Positions 47,136 to 55,610 are shown, counted from the first letter of the stretch. The stretch: DNA of 64,000 nt from CAWAHD01 sp963781785 (GCA_963781785.1 CAWAHD010000005.1:1984001-2048000), one strand, 5' to 3'. Notes: generated by a model from the sequence alone, not told the origin. Program-made: numbers and translations.

Positions 47136-47349
47136 AAAAAGGACACGCAATGTTCATCGTGCGTTGGGCCGTCCGTTATGGAAATAATGGAAATAATGGA
47201 AATAATGGAAATAAAAAGGACACGCAGTGTTCATCGTGAATACATCGTGAATAAATAAAAAGGACACGCAATGTTCATCGTGCGTTGGGCCGTCCGTTTT
47301 GGTAGGTTCAATAAATAAATAAATAAATAAATAAAAATGACACGCAATG
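47136..47349. repeat. Four left-end copies of element 2 with A/T-rich short tandem arrays
   Basis: GGACACGCAATG (or a close variant) occurs at 47141, 47218, 47262 and 47338 (TGACACGCAATG). The first three are cut at different inner points and joined by A-rich linkers ending AATAAAAAGG. The first is followed by four ATGGAAATA units (47178-47214). The last copy continues into TTGGGCCGTCCGTTTTGGTA and the intact transposase. Confidence 0.8.
47310..47335. repeat. AATA microsatellite
   Basis: About six AATA units in a strongly GC-rich setting, lying inside the left-end array of element 2, between the third and fourth end copies. Confidence 0.9.
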
Positions 47350-47423
47350 TTCATCGTGCGTTGGGCCGTCCGTTTTGGTAGGTTCGGTAGTCCAGCGAAG
47401 ACAACACCCGCGGAGATTGCAAC

Positions 47424-48458
47424 ATGACGGTCGCGCGTTCGCAACTGGTCGATACAGCCGTAACCCGTTGGTATCACTGCGTCACGCGCTGTGTACGACG
47501 GGCGTTCTTGCTCGGCGAAGGACCCTTGAACCGCAAAGAATGGATCGAAAATCGCGTGAAGGAACTTGCCGAAATCTTCGCCCTCTCCGTGGGCGGATTT
47601 TCGGTCATGGACAATCACTTGCATCTTCTGGTACGCCTCGACCCGGAAGCCACGAACGGGTGGTCGGATGAGGAAGTCGTCCGGCGGTGGGGACGGCTCT
47701 TTCCGCCCCGCGACAAGTCCCGGCAGACATTGCCGGTATCCAACGACTGGGTTCAGTCGCGGCTCAGGGACGCCGAGTGGGTGGCGAAGATCCGCGGGCG
47801 GTTGCAGAGCCTGAGCTGGTTCATGAAATCCTTGAAGGAGCCGTTGTCGCGACTTGCGAACAGGCAGGACAAAGTCCGGGGAGCGTTTTTCGAACAACGC
47901 TTCAAGAGCGTTGCGGTCCTCGATGAGGAATCGCTGCTGGCGACCTGTGCGTACATTGATCTGAACCCGGTGGCGGCGGGAATCGTGGAGGTACCGGAGG
48001 CCAGCCCGCATACGTCGGTCACGACGCGAGTCGAGCACGTGAAGGCTCAGGGCCGAACCAGCGATTTGAAAGCGGCCGAGCAACGCAGTGTGGCCGGATC
48101 GACCGCATCGGCCGGGCTGGAGGAAGCCATCTGGCTCTGCCCGGTCGAAGATCGTCGCAAGCTGGATTCGTCGCGCGAAGGAATGGTGGAAGGTCTGCCA
48201 CTGGGCAGCTATCTGCTCCTGGTCGATTACACGGGAAGCTTGTTCCGCGAGGGGAAGAGCGCGATTTCGGCTGAGCTGGCGGGAATTCTCGCTCGGTTGG
48301 GCACGAGCGTGGAGGGCTGGCAGGCTCGCCTCGAGAAGCTGAGGGGTGGCCGGCTGCTGGGGCGATTCTTCGCCGCCAGTCGAGAGCGGCTACGAGCGGT
48401 GGCGGCACGCTTGGGCGTGCACCACCTGGCCAACCTGGGTGGGTGCCCGGCGCGATAG
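47424..48458 (+). CDS. REP-associated Y1 transposase (RAYT-like, IS200/TnpA-REP superfamily), intact
   Basis: The 344-residue enzyme starts at ATG 47424 after GCGGAG. The N-terminal Y1 domain has RWYHCVTRCVRRAF and the histidine pair in SVMDNHLHLLVRL (HUH-type metal site); the putative catalytic Tyr is in LLATCAYIDLNPVAAG, followed by the NPV motif typical of RAYT proteins. It is about twice as long as IS200 TnpA; the extra C-terminal ~150 residues end REGKSAISAELAGILARLG and HHLANLGGCPAR. Such enzymes nick single-stranded DNA at REP hairpins. The surrounding GGACACGC repeats are the obvious substrate. Confidence 0.88.
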   Translation: MTVARSQLVDTAVTRWYHCVTRCVRRAFLLGEGPLNRKEWIENRVKELAEIFALSVGGFSVMDNHLHLLVRLDPEATNGWSDEEVVRRWGRLFPPRDKSRQTLPVSNDWVQSRLRDAEWVAKIRGRLQSLSWFMKSLKEPLSRLANRQDKVRGAFFEQRFKSVAVLDEESLLATCAYIDLNPVAAGIVEVPEASPHTSVTTRVEHVKAQGRTSDLKAAEQRSVAGSTASAGLEEAIWLCPVEDRRKLDSSREGMVEGLPLGSYLLLVDYTGSLFREGKSAISAELAGILARLGTSVEGWQARLEKLRGGRLLGRFFAASRERLRAVAARLGVHHLANLGGCPAR

Positions 48459-48728
48459 CTCAAGTGGAGTGCTGCCGATTCGTTTCCCGTCCCGTCGAGT
48501 CGACGCCGCGTCGCCGGCGCCGATCGACGGCCGTCGTTGCGCGGTTGTGACTGGCCCATCGACCCCGCCCAACGTCTTTTTTCTTTTCTTCGCGTAACGC
48601 GCTGCCGTGTACCCCGCTGGGATCGGCGATCCCAGGCGGAACCGCGACGCCGGCCGCCGCGTCTCATCGGACTGATCGGACTGATCGGTCGGATCGGACA
48701 GATCAGACGCGGCGGCCGGATGGCGCAG
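48459..48728. other. Non-coding stretch after the intact transposase
   Basis: No gene is supported. A short repeated motif (ATCGGACTG and variants, 48665-48704) is present. A T-rich stretch (CTTTTTTCTTTTCTTC, ~48575-48590) could aid termination. Confidence 0.35.
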
Positions 48729-48848
48729 CTAAAGGGTGGCCGGCTGTTGGGCCGATTCTTGGCAGCCAGCCGTGAGCGGCTGCGCGAGGTCGCCGCGCGA
48801 TCGCGCGTGCACGATCTGACGAACCTCGGTGGGTGCCCGGCGCGATAG
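48729..48848 (+). pseudogene. 3' fragment of a Y1 transposase gene
   Basis: It encodes LKGGRLLGRFLAASRERLRE then VAARSRVHDLTNLGGCPAR and a stop, matching the C-terminus of the transposases at 45010 and 47424. Everything upstream is missing. It belongs to the first of the two right-end duplicates. Confidence 0.85.
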
Positions 48849-49487
48849 CTCCAGCGAATTCACATCGTATTGCTTCCCTTCCCGGGGCGAACTCGACGTC
48901 ACGAAGCGGTGCGGGCGTTCGGTGATCGGGTGTCGATGTCGCGCGTAACTGGCCGATGACGAGCGCGCACGGTGGGATCGACGGTGGAGGGCCAAGTGGG
49001 CCGCTTTTGACTCCGCCGGCGTGTTGCGCGTGCGTGAGGCTGGTGGCGTTCAGGCGTCGGTGCTACCACGCTAACGCGATGCGTGTCCTCGCACTTCACG
49101 CTAACGCGATGCGTGTCCTTGCACTTAGCTTTTTAGCGGCTGCGCGAGGTCGCCGCGCGATCGCGCGTGCACGATCTGACGAACCTCGGTGGGTGCCCGG
49201 CGCGATAGCTCCAGCGAATTCACATCGTATTGCTTCCCTTCCCGGGGCGAACTCGACGTCACGAAGCGGTGCGGGCGTTCGGTGATCGGGTGTCGATGTC
49301 GCGCGTAACTGGCCGATGACGAGCGCGGCACGGTGGGATCGACGGTGGAGGGCCAAGTGGGCCGCTTTTGACTCCACCGGCGTGTTGCGCGTGCGTGAGG
49401 CTGGTGGCGTTCAGGCGTCGGTGCTACCACGCTAACGCGATGCGTGTCCTTGCACTTCACGCTAACGCGATGCGTGTCCTTGCACTT
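48775..49487. repeat. 352-nt direct duplication of a transposase right end
   Basis: 48775-49126 and 49135-49487 are nearly identical (offset 360, one inserted G at ~49326 and a few substitutions). Each holds the last ~72 nt of the transposase gene, a 3' flank related to the one after copy 1, and a doubled terminus CTAACGCGATGCGTGTCC(T/C). An 8-nt linker (AGCTTTTT-like) separates them. Confidence 0.9.
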
Positions 49488-49798
49488 TCGCACTTTCGCA
49501 CTTTCGTGTCCTTGCACTTTTGCACTTCCTGCGACCTCCAGCGTTCCGCCGTCTTTTGAGAGGAAAGAGTTCTGGCCGAACGCGATCGAGCGTTTTCGAG
49601 CGGCGACGACGATGGATCGGAAGACGCCCAATCAGTTACGAACGTCGAACAGCTCTGCCTGACGTGGATCCTCCATCGATCGCACAGCATCGCCCCTTCA
49701 ACAATAAATGCAGAAACATAACGCGATCGATCCACAAAGGCCAGGAAACCTCAACCAGAAAATGGAAGCCGCCCGAGGGACTTCTGCCGCACGTGTCG
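49488..49798. other. Outer right-end repeats and gene-free flank
   Basis: 49488-49525 continues with short terminal copies (TTTCGCAC units and GTGTCCTTGCACTTTTGCAC). The rest has no supported gene. Confidence 0.5.
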
Positions 49799-51913
49799 CT
49801 AGAATTCTCCGATCACCTCGCCGCCCGCACGAGTCGCCAGGGACTGCCAGACGCCTTGCGCAGGCACATTCCGAAAACCGCCGGGGAACATCCCGATCCC
49901 CACAGGCACCAGCAATTCGGGATCGATCGGCCAGCTATTGACCGTCTCGCTCACAAAGCGAACGGAACTATCCCCCAGAAGGACATTGGCCCCGCCGGGG
50001 TGATACGACGACGACGACTCGCAGACCCTGGCGATTCGATAGTCACGCGGTGAGATCTTGAACATGGTGTTCGGCGGGAATGTCGCATAGAGAAGGGTTG
50101 ACGGCGTCAGCGTGCCGACCCAGTGGCCCCAGGGATGGATCCGATCGGTGTTGATGTACGTCAAAGCCCGTTCGGTGGCGAACATGGTCTGTGATAAACC
50201 ATCGGTAATGTCGGCCAACGTAATCCTCTGCAGGTCATTAAAACAACCGTTGATCTGTCGGTAAGGGTCATCGGGCGATCCAGCACCGAGCTCCCAGGGA
50301 TAGTGGAGCGTGCCGTACATGAAGCCGTAGCTAGCGAGTGCCATGGGCCAGGTGCCATGCGGTGGATCTGGCGACGGCTGTCGGAATCTCGGTGCTCCGA
50401 AGACAATCCGGCCGGTATCCGAGTCGCTGGGACAAACGAAAATTCCGGGACGCGCGACGTCCACCGTCAAGTTCGCCAGGGCTCTCCCGGGGAGGGAAAA
50501 ATTGTACTGATTGTAGACAACCTGGGCGTCGACGTATGGGAGGATGGCGACAAACACGCTTCGCGCGGTATCGTGGAAGTTGGGACCAATGGGGGTCGGC
50601 CGGCCCGCCGGCAGTTGGCCGAATTCACCCTCATATTGGTGCAGTGCCGTTCCGATCTGGCGTAGATTGTTGGCACAGCAAGCCCGAGCGGCTGCCCTCC
50701 GCGCGTTCTGGACCGCGGGCAGCAGGAAAAGCACCAGCAAGCCGATGATCGCAAGGATGACCAAGGTTTCGACCAGGGTTACGCCTCGGGGATCGCGCGC
50801 CCGTCGCCCCAAGCTCAGACGATAGATCATGAGCGCGATCGCAATGATGATGCCGAGGAAAACCCCGGCCCAGATTGACGGCGACTGCCACCACGACCGC
50901 CTTACAAAGTCGCCGCGATACCTGACCAGGCGCTCGCTCACTGCGTCCAGGGCACTCTCGGCCGGTTCGCCTTGAACGTACACTTCACCAGATATCGTGT
51001 CCGTGATCGCAGTCCCGTCGGGGAAGTGGGGCTCAAACCACGTATCTGCAACGTCGACCTCCGCTTCGACAACATGGAGGCGGAGCACTCCGACACGCCG
51101 GTTCGGATTCGAGGAGGGATGGCCGAAAACCTCCATCTCCACTTGACCCGGGATCCAAATGCCCGGGCCCATCTGCCGGAACTCGCGATTGGTGATTCGG
51201 CGCTTGATGGGTCCATTCACGGTCCAGCACCAGTCGCGCCGGACGATCACGTAACCCATTCCCACAGCCAGCCAGAGCTTATCCAGCCCCGGCCGCTCAA
51301 GAACAGCGCAGGCGACTCCTTGCACCGACTCCTCGCCAAGGAGCCTGTACTGACCTGTCGTGAAGATCTGGTCCAACTGGTAAGGCTCACCGATGTCGCC
51401 GGCGACGTTGCGGGCTTTACCCTGGACCACCGACGGAAAGCCGATGGCATCTCCGTAATAATCCTGGATCAGCCGGCTCATCGGCGACAATCCGGCATAC
51501 TTGGTTGCATACGGCTTCATCGTACGCGGTTGATAGCGCCAAGAAGCGTGCCCGTCGAACAACATCACGCTGGTGGGACGCGGACCCGCGTCCAAGGGCG
51601 AATAAAACTGCCCTTTGAAGTAGGACTTGGCGCCCCGCCGGGCGATTTCTTCCTCCCAGCGTGCTTCCGGGTGCCCTTTCCACTTCGCGGGAGATTGCTT
51701 TCGATCGCGAATCAGCGTGTTCGGGAAATAGTCGTCACCGAGGGCTCTGTCTGGGATGCTCGCCTCCAGTGTGACCGAACATTTGACGCGCAACGCCCTC
51801 GCGGGTGCGTCTTCGTGCCATGTGCGGGCGATCTGGCGCTGGATCTCCTCGACTCCCGAATCGAAATAAACCAGCGCGAGCATCGCAGTGAGTGCCGAGG
51901 TGCACACGTACAT
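49799..51913 (-). CDS. Fusion of an extracytoplasmic LolA-like domain to a DUF1559 pseudopilin-like protein
   Basis: The 704-residue frame has two parts. Residues ~25-340 form a beta-rich domain (GQFYSPLDAGPRPTSVMLFD, YRLLGEESVQGVACAVLERP) resembling lipoprotein-carrier/LolA-type proteins by eye. A membrane helix (WAGVFLGIIIAIALMIYRL, ~347-367) follows, then directly a prepilin-type motif RGVTLVETLVILAIIGLLVL (~372-395) and the DUF1559 body (NLRQIGTALHQYEGEFGQLP; ITLADITDGLSQTMFATERA), ending with the H-X9-D motif YHPGGANVLLGDSSVRF. In normal DUF1559 proteins the prepilin motif is at the very N-terminus. Start ATG 51913 is uncertain; no strong ribosome site. Confidence 0.78.
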   Translation of the reverse strand: MYVCTSALTAMLALVYFDSGVEEIQRQIARTWHEDAPARALRVKCSVTLEASIPDRALGDDYFPNTLIRDRKQSPAKWKGHPEARWEEEIARRGAKSYFKGQFYSPLDAGPRPTSVMLFDGHASWRYQPRTMKPYATKYAGLSPMSRLIQDYYGDAIGFPSVVQGKARNVAGDIGEPYQLDQIFTTGQYRLLGEESVQGVACAVLERPGLDKLWLAVGMGYVIVRRDWCWTVNGPIKRRITNREFRQMGPGIWIPGQVEMEVFGHPSSNPNRRVGVLRLHVVEAEVDVADTWFEPHFPDGTAITDTISGEVYVQGEPAESALDAVSERLVRYRGDFVRRSWWQSPSIWAGVFLGIIIAIALMIYRLSLGRRARDPRGVTLVETLVILAIIGLLVLFLLPAVQNARRAAARACCANNLRQIGTALHQYEGEFGQLPAGRPTPIGPNFHDTARSVFVAILPYVDAQVVYNQYNFSLPGRALANLTVDVARPGIFVCPSDSDTGRIVFGAPRFRQPSPDPPHGTWPMALASYGFMYGTLHYPWELGAGSPDDPYRQINGCFNDLQRITLADITDGLSQTMFATERALTYINTDRIHPWGHWVGTLTPSTLLYATFPPNTMFKISPRDYRIARVCESSSSYHPGGANVLLGDSSVRFVSETVNSWPIDPELLVPVGIGMFPGGFRNVPAQGVWQSLATRAGGEVIGEF

Positions 51914-52072
51914 GCCCCAGCGGTGTTATCGAAATCGCTCGAAATCCGCGCTGAATCGCGCCATTCCTGGACCCAGGCGAGCACGAGAGGAGCCGCGAAA
52001 TCGGCCAGACTCCGCGACCCAACCAGTGCGGCTCGGCCAGGGCGATTTACGTATTGTAAAGCGCTGGTGTTG

Positions 52073-52264
52073 TTATTGGCAGCCGCACGCCACCTCGAAG
52101 AAGCTGCCCATGCAGCCCGTGCAATTGGTGGGTGCAGTTCGAAGGGTGCTGTTCCCCGGCACGTCCGTGGCGACGGTTTCGTTGGCCGGACAGTTCGCCA
52201 TACACGCCTGTCCTGTAGGGTTGACCACCCAATTACACCCACCGTCCGCGCCAACGACCGACAT
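52073..52264 (-). CDS. Small cysteine-rich protein, possibly 5'-truncated
   Basis: From ATG 52264 the 63-residue product has seven Cys (GGCNWVVNPTGQACMANCPA, TNCTGCMGSFFEVACGCQ), suggesting a disulfide-rich secreted peptide, yet it lacks a signal peptide. A pair of GGACACG repeats lies 37 nt upstream (52301-52335), so the real N-terminus may have been lost. No family is recognised. Confidence 0.4.
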   Translation of the reverse strand: MSVVGADGGCNWVVNPTGQACMANCPANETVATDVPGNSTLRTAPTNCTGCMGSFFEVACGCQ

Positions 52265-52300
52265 GGCGCGAGAGTGCTGGCACTGTCGATGGAGAAGGAG

Positions 52301-52335
52301 GAGAGGACACGAGGAGGAGAGGACACGCATTGCAG
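52301..52335. repeat. Isolated pair of GGACACG element-end sequences
   Basis: GGAGAGGACACG occurs twice in direct orientation, the second continuing CATTGCAG. It matches the left-end core of the RAYT elements and sits between two broken-looking genes, like an insertion scar. Confidence 0.55.
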
Positions 52336-52388
52336 TTGCCGGTCGAACGCGACGACCGAGTCATCGACCCTGGCCGAATGCGACAGTG

Positions 52389-52709
52389 ATGCGCCACCAG
52401 GGCCAGCCTTTTGCCCTTTTGAGCGTGAACACCGATGAGGACCGCACGGCGCTTCAGAAGTCGATCAAGGACGGTGAGATCACCTGGCGATGCTGGTGGG
52501 ATCGCGGCCCGCAAGGGCCGATCCGCACGAACTGGAATATCGCGCGTTTCCCAACCGTCTACGTGCTCGACGCCACAGCGACCATTCGATTCAAGAACCG
52601 TCACGGTCCGAGCCTGGACGGGGCCGTAAAGACCCTCTTGAACGAGTTGGAGAACGCGCGACCGACAACGGATCCGCCGCCGTCGGCTGATCGACGCACA
52701 GGATCCTGA
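52389..52709 (+). pseudogene. C-terminal fragment of a thioredoxin-like (TlpA/redoxin family) protein
   Basis: The frame encodes FALLSVNTDEDRTALQKSIK, ITWRCWWDRGPQGPIRTNWN and IARFPTVYVLDATATIRFKN, the last two-thirds of a TlpA/AhpC-type fold. The cis-Pro is in RFPTVYVLD. The N-terminal part with the CxxC redox site is absent; upstream is the GGACACG repeat pair (52301-52335). Relatives are often the C-terminal domain of long planctomycete secreted proteins. It is probably non-functional. Confidence 0.65.
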
Positions 52710-52775
52710 GCAATCGGCCCGAAACGGGTTCGCGATCTCCGCTTGGCGACGGCTCGGTGCCCGGTCGTTGCCCTG

Positions 52776-53156
52776 CTATTGATCGACTGCGGACACTGGG
52801 ACGTGCGACCAGAGCGTGCCCTGCGCAATCCTCGCGATCAAGCTGGACGACACGCCGAACGCGTCGGCAATCGCTTGCAATGTGAGCCGTTGTTTTGTGC
52901 GGAGCTCTCGGATCTTGACAATGTCGATCTCTCGCAGTTTAGCCCGGCCATGCCTCGAGCCCGGCGGGGCGCCAGGCGGGCGCAGTGCGATGGCTCCCGG
53001 TACATCGCGATAGTTACGACCGACGACGATCCTGTAGATCGTGGACACGTTCCGGTCGTAGCGCATTGCCAGGTCCCTCGCCCGTTCGCCGCGCGCGTAC
53101 CCTCGGCGAATCGCCTTGACAGCCTTGTCCTCGAGTGCACGTCCCTTTCGCGGCAT
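52776..53156 (-). CDS. Small protein with two helix-turn-helix DNA-binding motifs
   Basis: The 126-residue product starts at ATG 53156 after a strong GGAGGGGAGGG. The first HTH (about residues 8-45) is KAIRRGYARGERARDLAMRY then DRNVSTIYRIVVGRNYRDV; the second (about 78-122) is ELRTKQRLTLQAIADAFGVS then SSLIARIAQGTLWSHV. The repeated ending (GRNYRDV / GTLWSHV) is typical of phage-type HTH modules linked to HNH or homing endonucleases, so transfer from a mobile element is likely. It is basic and lacks a catalytic domain. A longer frame upstream of the ATG is antisense to the yidB-like gene. Confidence 0.75.
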   Translation of the reverse strand: MPRKGRALEDKAVKAIRRGYARGERARDLAMRYDRNVSTIYRIVVGRNYRDVPGAIALRPPGAPPGSRHGRAKLREIDIVKIRELRTKQRLTLQAIADAFGVSSSLIARIAQGTLWSHVPVSAVDQ

Positions 53157-53396
53157 CGTTACCCTCCCCTCCTGGAAAACCCTGGCAAGCGCCCAACCGC
53201 CTACTATGTCTTCGTCACATCCGTTGAGACTAATTAAGCGTACTCGAAACGCCGCACCAGAATATGGGCTGCGCTCAGTGATCGGATGGGCACGCGGATG
53301 TTTCAACAATCCGTTTCTGTTAAAGTGGCCGCCAGCAACGTTCACCTCTGTTCTCAGTTTGCAACCTGTGTTTCCCACATCCGAGGAGGAATCAAC

Positions 53397-53852
53397 ATGG
53401 ATCTGCTCGAACAGCTCAAGAGTCAGCTCGGTGATGTCCTGGCCGCCGAAACCGCTGGCGCCAAGGGTGCCCAGGGACCGGCGCATGACCCTCACACCAT
53501 GCTCGAGAGCGTCCTGGGGATGATCGCGCAGAGCGGTGGTTTGAGCGGGCTCCTGGAGAAGCTCAAGGGCAAGGGCCTGGGTGACATCGCCGCTTCGTGG
53601 ATCGGCACCGGCGAAAACCGAGCGGTCTCCGGCGAACAGCTCAGCTCCGCCATCGGCCCCGATGTGATTGCCCAGATCGCTGCCAAGCTGGGTGCCTCGA
53701 GCGAACAAGCCTCGCTTCTGCTTTCGAAATACCTTCCGTTGGTCATCGACCGGCTGACTCCCAACGGCAAGGTCGAGGATGGAGGCCTGCTGGCCAAAGG
53801 ACTCGATTTCCTCAAATCTCAGTTCGGGGCCGCCGCCAAGCCGGATGCCTGA
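53397..53852 (+). CDS. YidB family (DUF937) protein
   Basis: The 151-residue protein begins at ATG 53397 after GAGGAGGA. It contains the DUF937/YidB features: a GGLSGLLEKLKGKGLGDIAA segment, SWIGTGENRAVSGEQLSSAI and VIDRLTPNGKVEDGGLLAKG. Cytoplasmic proteins of this family are widespread but their role is unclear. It stands alone, divergent from the HTH gene. Confidence 0.85.
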   Translation: MDLLEQLKSQLGDVLAAETAGAKGAQGPAHDPHTMLESVLGMIAQSGGLSGLLEKLKGKGLGDIAASWIGTGENRAVSGEQLSSAIGPDVIAQIAAKLGASSEQASLLLSKYLPLVIDRLTPNGKVEDGGLLAKGLDFLKSQFGAAAKPDA

Positions 53853-54188
53853 TTCGACGGGTGTCGCGTGCAGTCAGGCTGCGAGTCCCTCACTTCAGAC
53901 TCCACTCCGCGGGATTTGCAGCCCGCCATCGAGCGGCCAACGCTTTGGCATCCCAACCTCCTGGGCTGAAACGGCTTGGCTCCAGGCTCTTGTACAAATC
54001 CGAGGGAATCTCCATAATATGATCCCGGTGCGGTCCGGAGGGCCGCATTTTCGTTTTGCGCAGGGACGCTGCCCCTGAAACCGTGACGCCTTGGCCGGCT
54101 GCTTGATTCGTGTCAGGGCGGCGCGAGGCCGTATGGCGATTGCCGCCGATCAATTCCCGATCCGTGGGTCGGGCAAAGCGAGTTTTTG
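53853..54188. other. Intergenic region before the ribosomal-protein cluster
   Basis: No gene is supported. The promoter for rplY-pth-rpsF-ssb-rplI should be here; no clear -35/-10 pair was settled on (a TATAAT-like CATAAT occurs at ~54014-54019). Confidence 0.35.
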
Positions 54189-54848
54189 ATGTCCGACGCA
54201 CTCAAGATTCATGTCGAGCCGCGTGATCCAGAGAAGAACAAAGGGACGGGAACCCGGGTGGCGCGGCGGCTGCGCAAGAAGGGCAAGGTCCCCGGCGTCA
54301 TCTACGGGCACAAGCAGGCGGTTGTGCCGATCTGCCTGGCACGAGACGACGTCCTTCGGATGATCAAGACCCCCGGTCGCCTGGCCGACCTGGACGTCAA
54401 CGGTACTCCCGAGACGGTCTTGATCCGCGACGTGCAGTGGGACCATTTCGGCAAGGAGATCCTCCACCTCGATTTCACCCGGGTCAGCGCCGAGGAGATC
54501 ATCGAAACCGAGGTCTCCCTCGAGATCCGCGGCGTGCCGGCGGGCATCGCGGCCGGAGGCGTCCTCGAGCACCTGGTCCATTCGCTCAAGATCACGTGCA
54601 AGGCCGGCGCCATTCCCGAGTCGATCAAGATGGACGTCAGCCACCTCCAGGTTGACGAGGGCGTTCATGTAGGCGACCTGGTCTTGCCGCCGGACGTCAC
54701 CGTGAGAGCCGATCGCGAGCTGCTCCTGGCTCACGTTGTCGTTCGCGCCGTCGTCGAGGAGGTGAAGCCGGAGGCCGAAGCCACCGAAGCGGCCGCGCAG
54801 CCCGAGGTCATCAAGCCCGAGCGCAAGGAAAAGGAAAAGGAAGGTTGA
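54189..54848 (+). CDS. rplY: 50S ribosomal protein bL25 (Ctc form)
   Basis: The 219-residue protein has the bL25 N-terminal 5S-rRNA-binding domain (GTGTRVARRLRKKGKVPGVI, YGHKQAVVPI) and the C-terminal beta domain of the long Ctc/TL5 form (VSLEIRGVPAGIAAGGVLEH, ADRELLLAHVVV). The tail is Lys/Glu-rich. ATG 54189 begins SDALKIHVEPRD, the usual start. It heads a cluster of translation and replication genes; pth follows after 102 nt. Confidence 0.95.
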   Translation: MSDALKIHVEPRDPEKNKGTGTRVARRLRKKGKVPGVIYGHKQAVVPICLARDDVLRMIKTPGRLADLDVNGTPETVLIRDVQWDHFGKEILHLDFTRVSAEEIIETEVSLEIRGVPAGIAAGGVLEHLVHSLKITCKAGAIPESIKMDVSHLQVDEGVHVGDLVLPPDVTVRADRELLLAHVVVRAVVEEVKPEAEATEAAAQPEVIKPERKEKEKEG

Positions 54849-54950
54849 TCGGGGTCATCCCTCGATTCGTCTGGATTCGTTTCGCTCTGCTCCGCGCCGG
54901 CCGCCGCGTTCCCTGCCGATTTTGAGTGCAACGGCCCGGCGGGAGCATGT

Positions 54951-55550
54951 ATGTCCGCCGGAGCCGTCGCCTTGGCGACCATGAAACTGGTTGTCGGCCT
55001 GGGAAACCCGGGCACCAAGTACCAGGGGACTCGCCACAACATCGGCTACGAGCTGGTCGATCGCCTGGCCCAGGGAGGCTCGCATTCCCGGTTCCTGAGC
55101 AAGTACGACGGACAGCTTGCCGAGATCGAGATCGATTTCCGCCGCGTCCTGCTCCTCAAGCCCGAAACGTTCATGAATCTGAGCGGCCGCTCGGTCGGCC
55201 AGGCCGTTCGATTCCACAAGCTGCCCTTGGCTGACCTGCTGATCGTGTGCGATGATCTCAGCTTGCCCCTGGGCAAGCTGCGGCTCCGGCCGTCCGGGTC
55301 CGACGGCGGCCAGAAAGGTCTGCGCGACATCGCCGGCCATCTCGGCACCGACCAGTTTCCACGCCTTCGGATCGGAATCGGCGACCAGCAAGGAACCGAC
55401 GCCGTCGATTACGTGCTGAGCCGGTTCCGTCCCGCCGAACGGTCGACGATCGACGACGCCCTGATTCTGGCGTCCCAGGCCGTCGCCGTCTGGGTGACCC
55501 AGGGGATCGACGCCGCCATGAATCGCTTCAATGGTCCGGCCGGAACTTGA
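54951..55550 (+). CDS. pth: Peptidyl-tRNA hydrolase
   Basis: The enzyme recycles tRNA from dropped-off peptidyl-tRNA. Conserved features: KLVVGLGNPGTKYQGTRHNI (catalytic His in TRHN), LLLKPETFMNLSGRSV, IVCDDLSLPLGKLRLRPSGS (catalytic-type Asp) and GGQKGLRDIAGHLGTDQFPR. ATG 54951 has GGGAG 6 nt upstream and gives 199 residues with a 10-residue extension; ATG 54981 starts exactly at MKLVVGLGNPG but has no ribosome site. The pairing rplY-pth is common in bacteria. Confidence 0.96.
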   Translation: MSAGAVALATMKLVVGLGNPGTKYQGTRHNIGYELVDRLAQGGSHSRFLSKYDGQLAEIEIDFRRVLLLKPETFMNLSGRSVGQAVRFHKLPLADLLIVCDDLSLPLGKLRLRPSGSDGGQKGLRDIAGHLGTDQFPRLRIGIGDQQGTDAVDYVLSRFRPAERSTIDDALILASQAVAVWVTQGIDAAMNRFNGPAGT

Positions 55551-55610
55551 AGACTGCCCGAACTGTGAACGCTCCGATACGTCCGATTTCTCGATGGGAG
55601 GAACCTGCTC

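Larger units (their letters stand above)
47136..48458 (+). mobile_element. RAYT/REP-type element copy 2 (transposase intact)
   Basis: It has repeated left ends, a 5' leader (TTCGGTAGTCCAGCGAAGAC) shared with copy 1, and an intact Y1 transposase. The sequence right after the stop differs from the 3' flanks of copies 1, 48775-49126 and 49135-49487, so its own right end may be lost or altered. Confidence 0.7.

Noticed and set aside
51888..52709. 273-codon plus-strand frame as one gene
   Set aside because: Only the part after 52389 resembles a protein family; the front overlaps the DUF1559 gene start and the repeat scar.
53157..53708. Long N-terminal extension of the double-HTH protein
   Set aside because: It is antisense to the yidB-like gene, and a strong ribosome site precedes ATG 53156.
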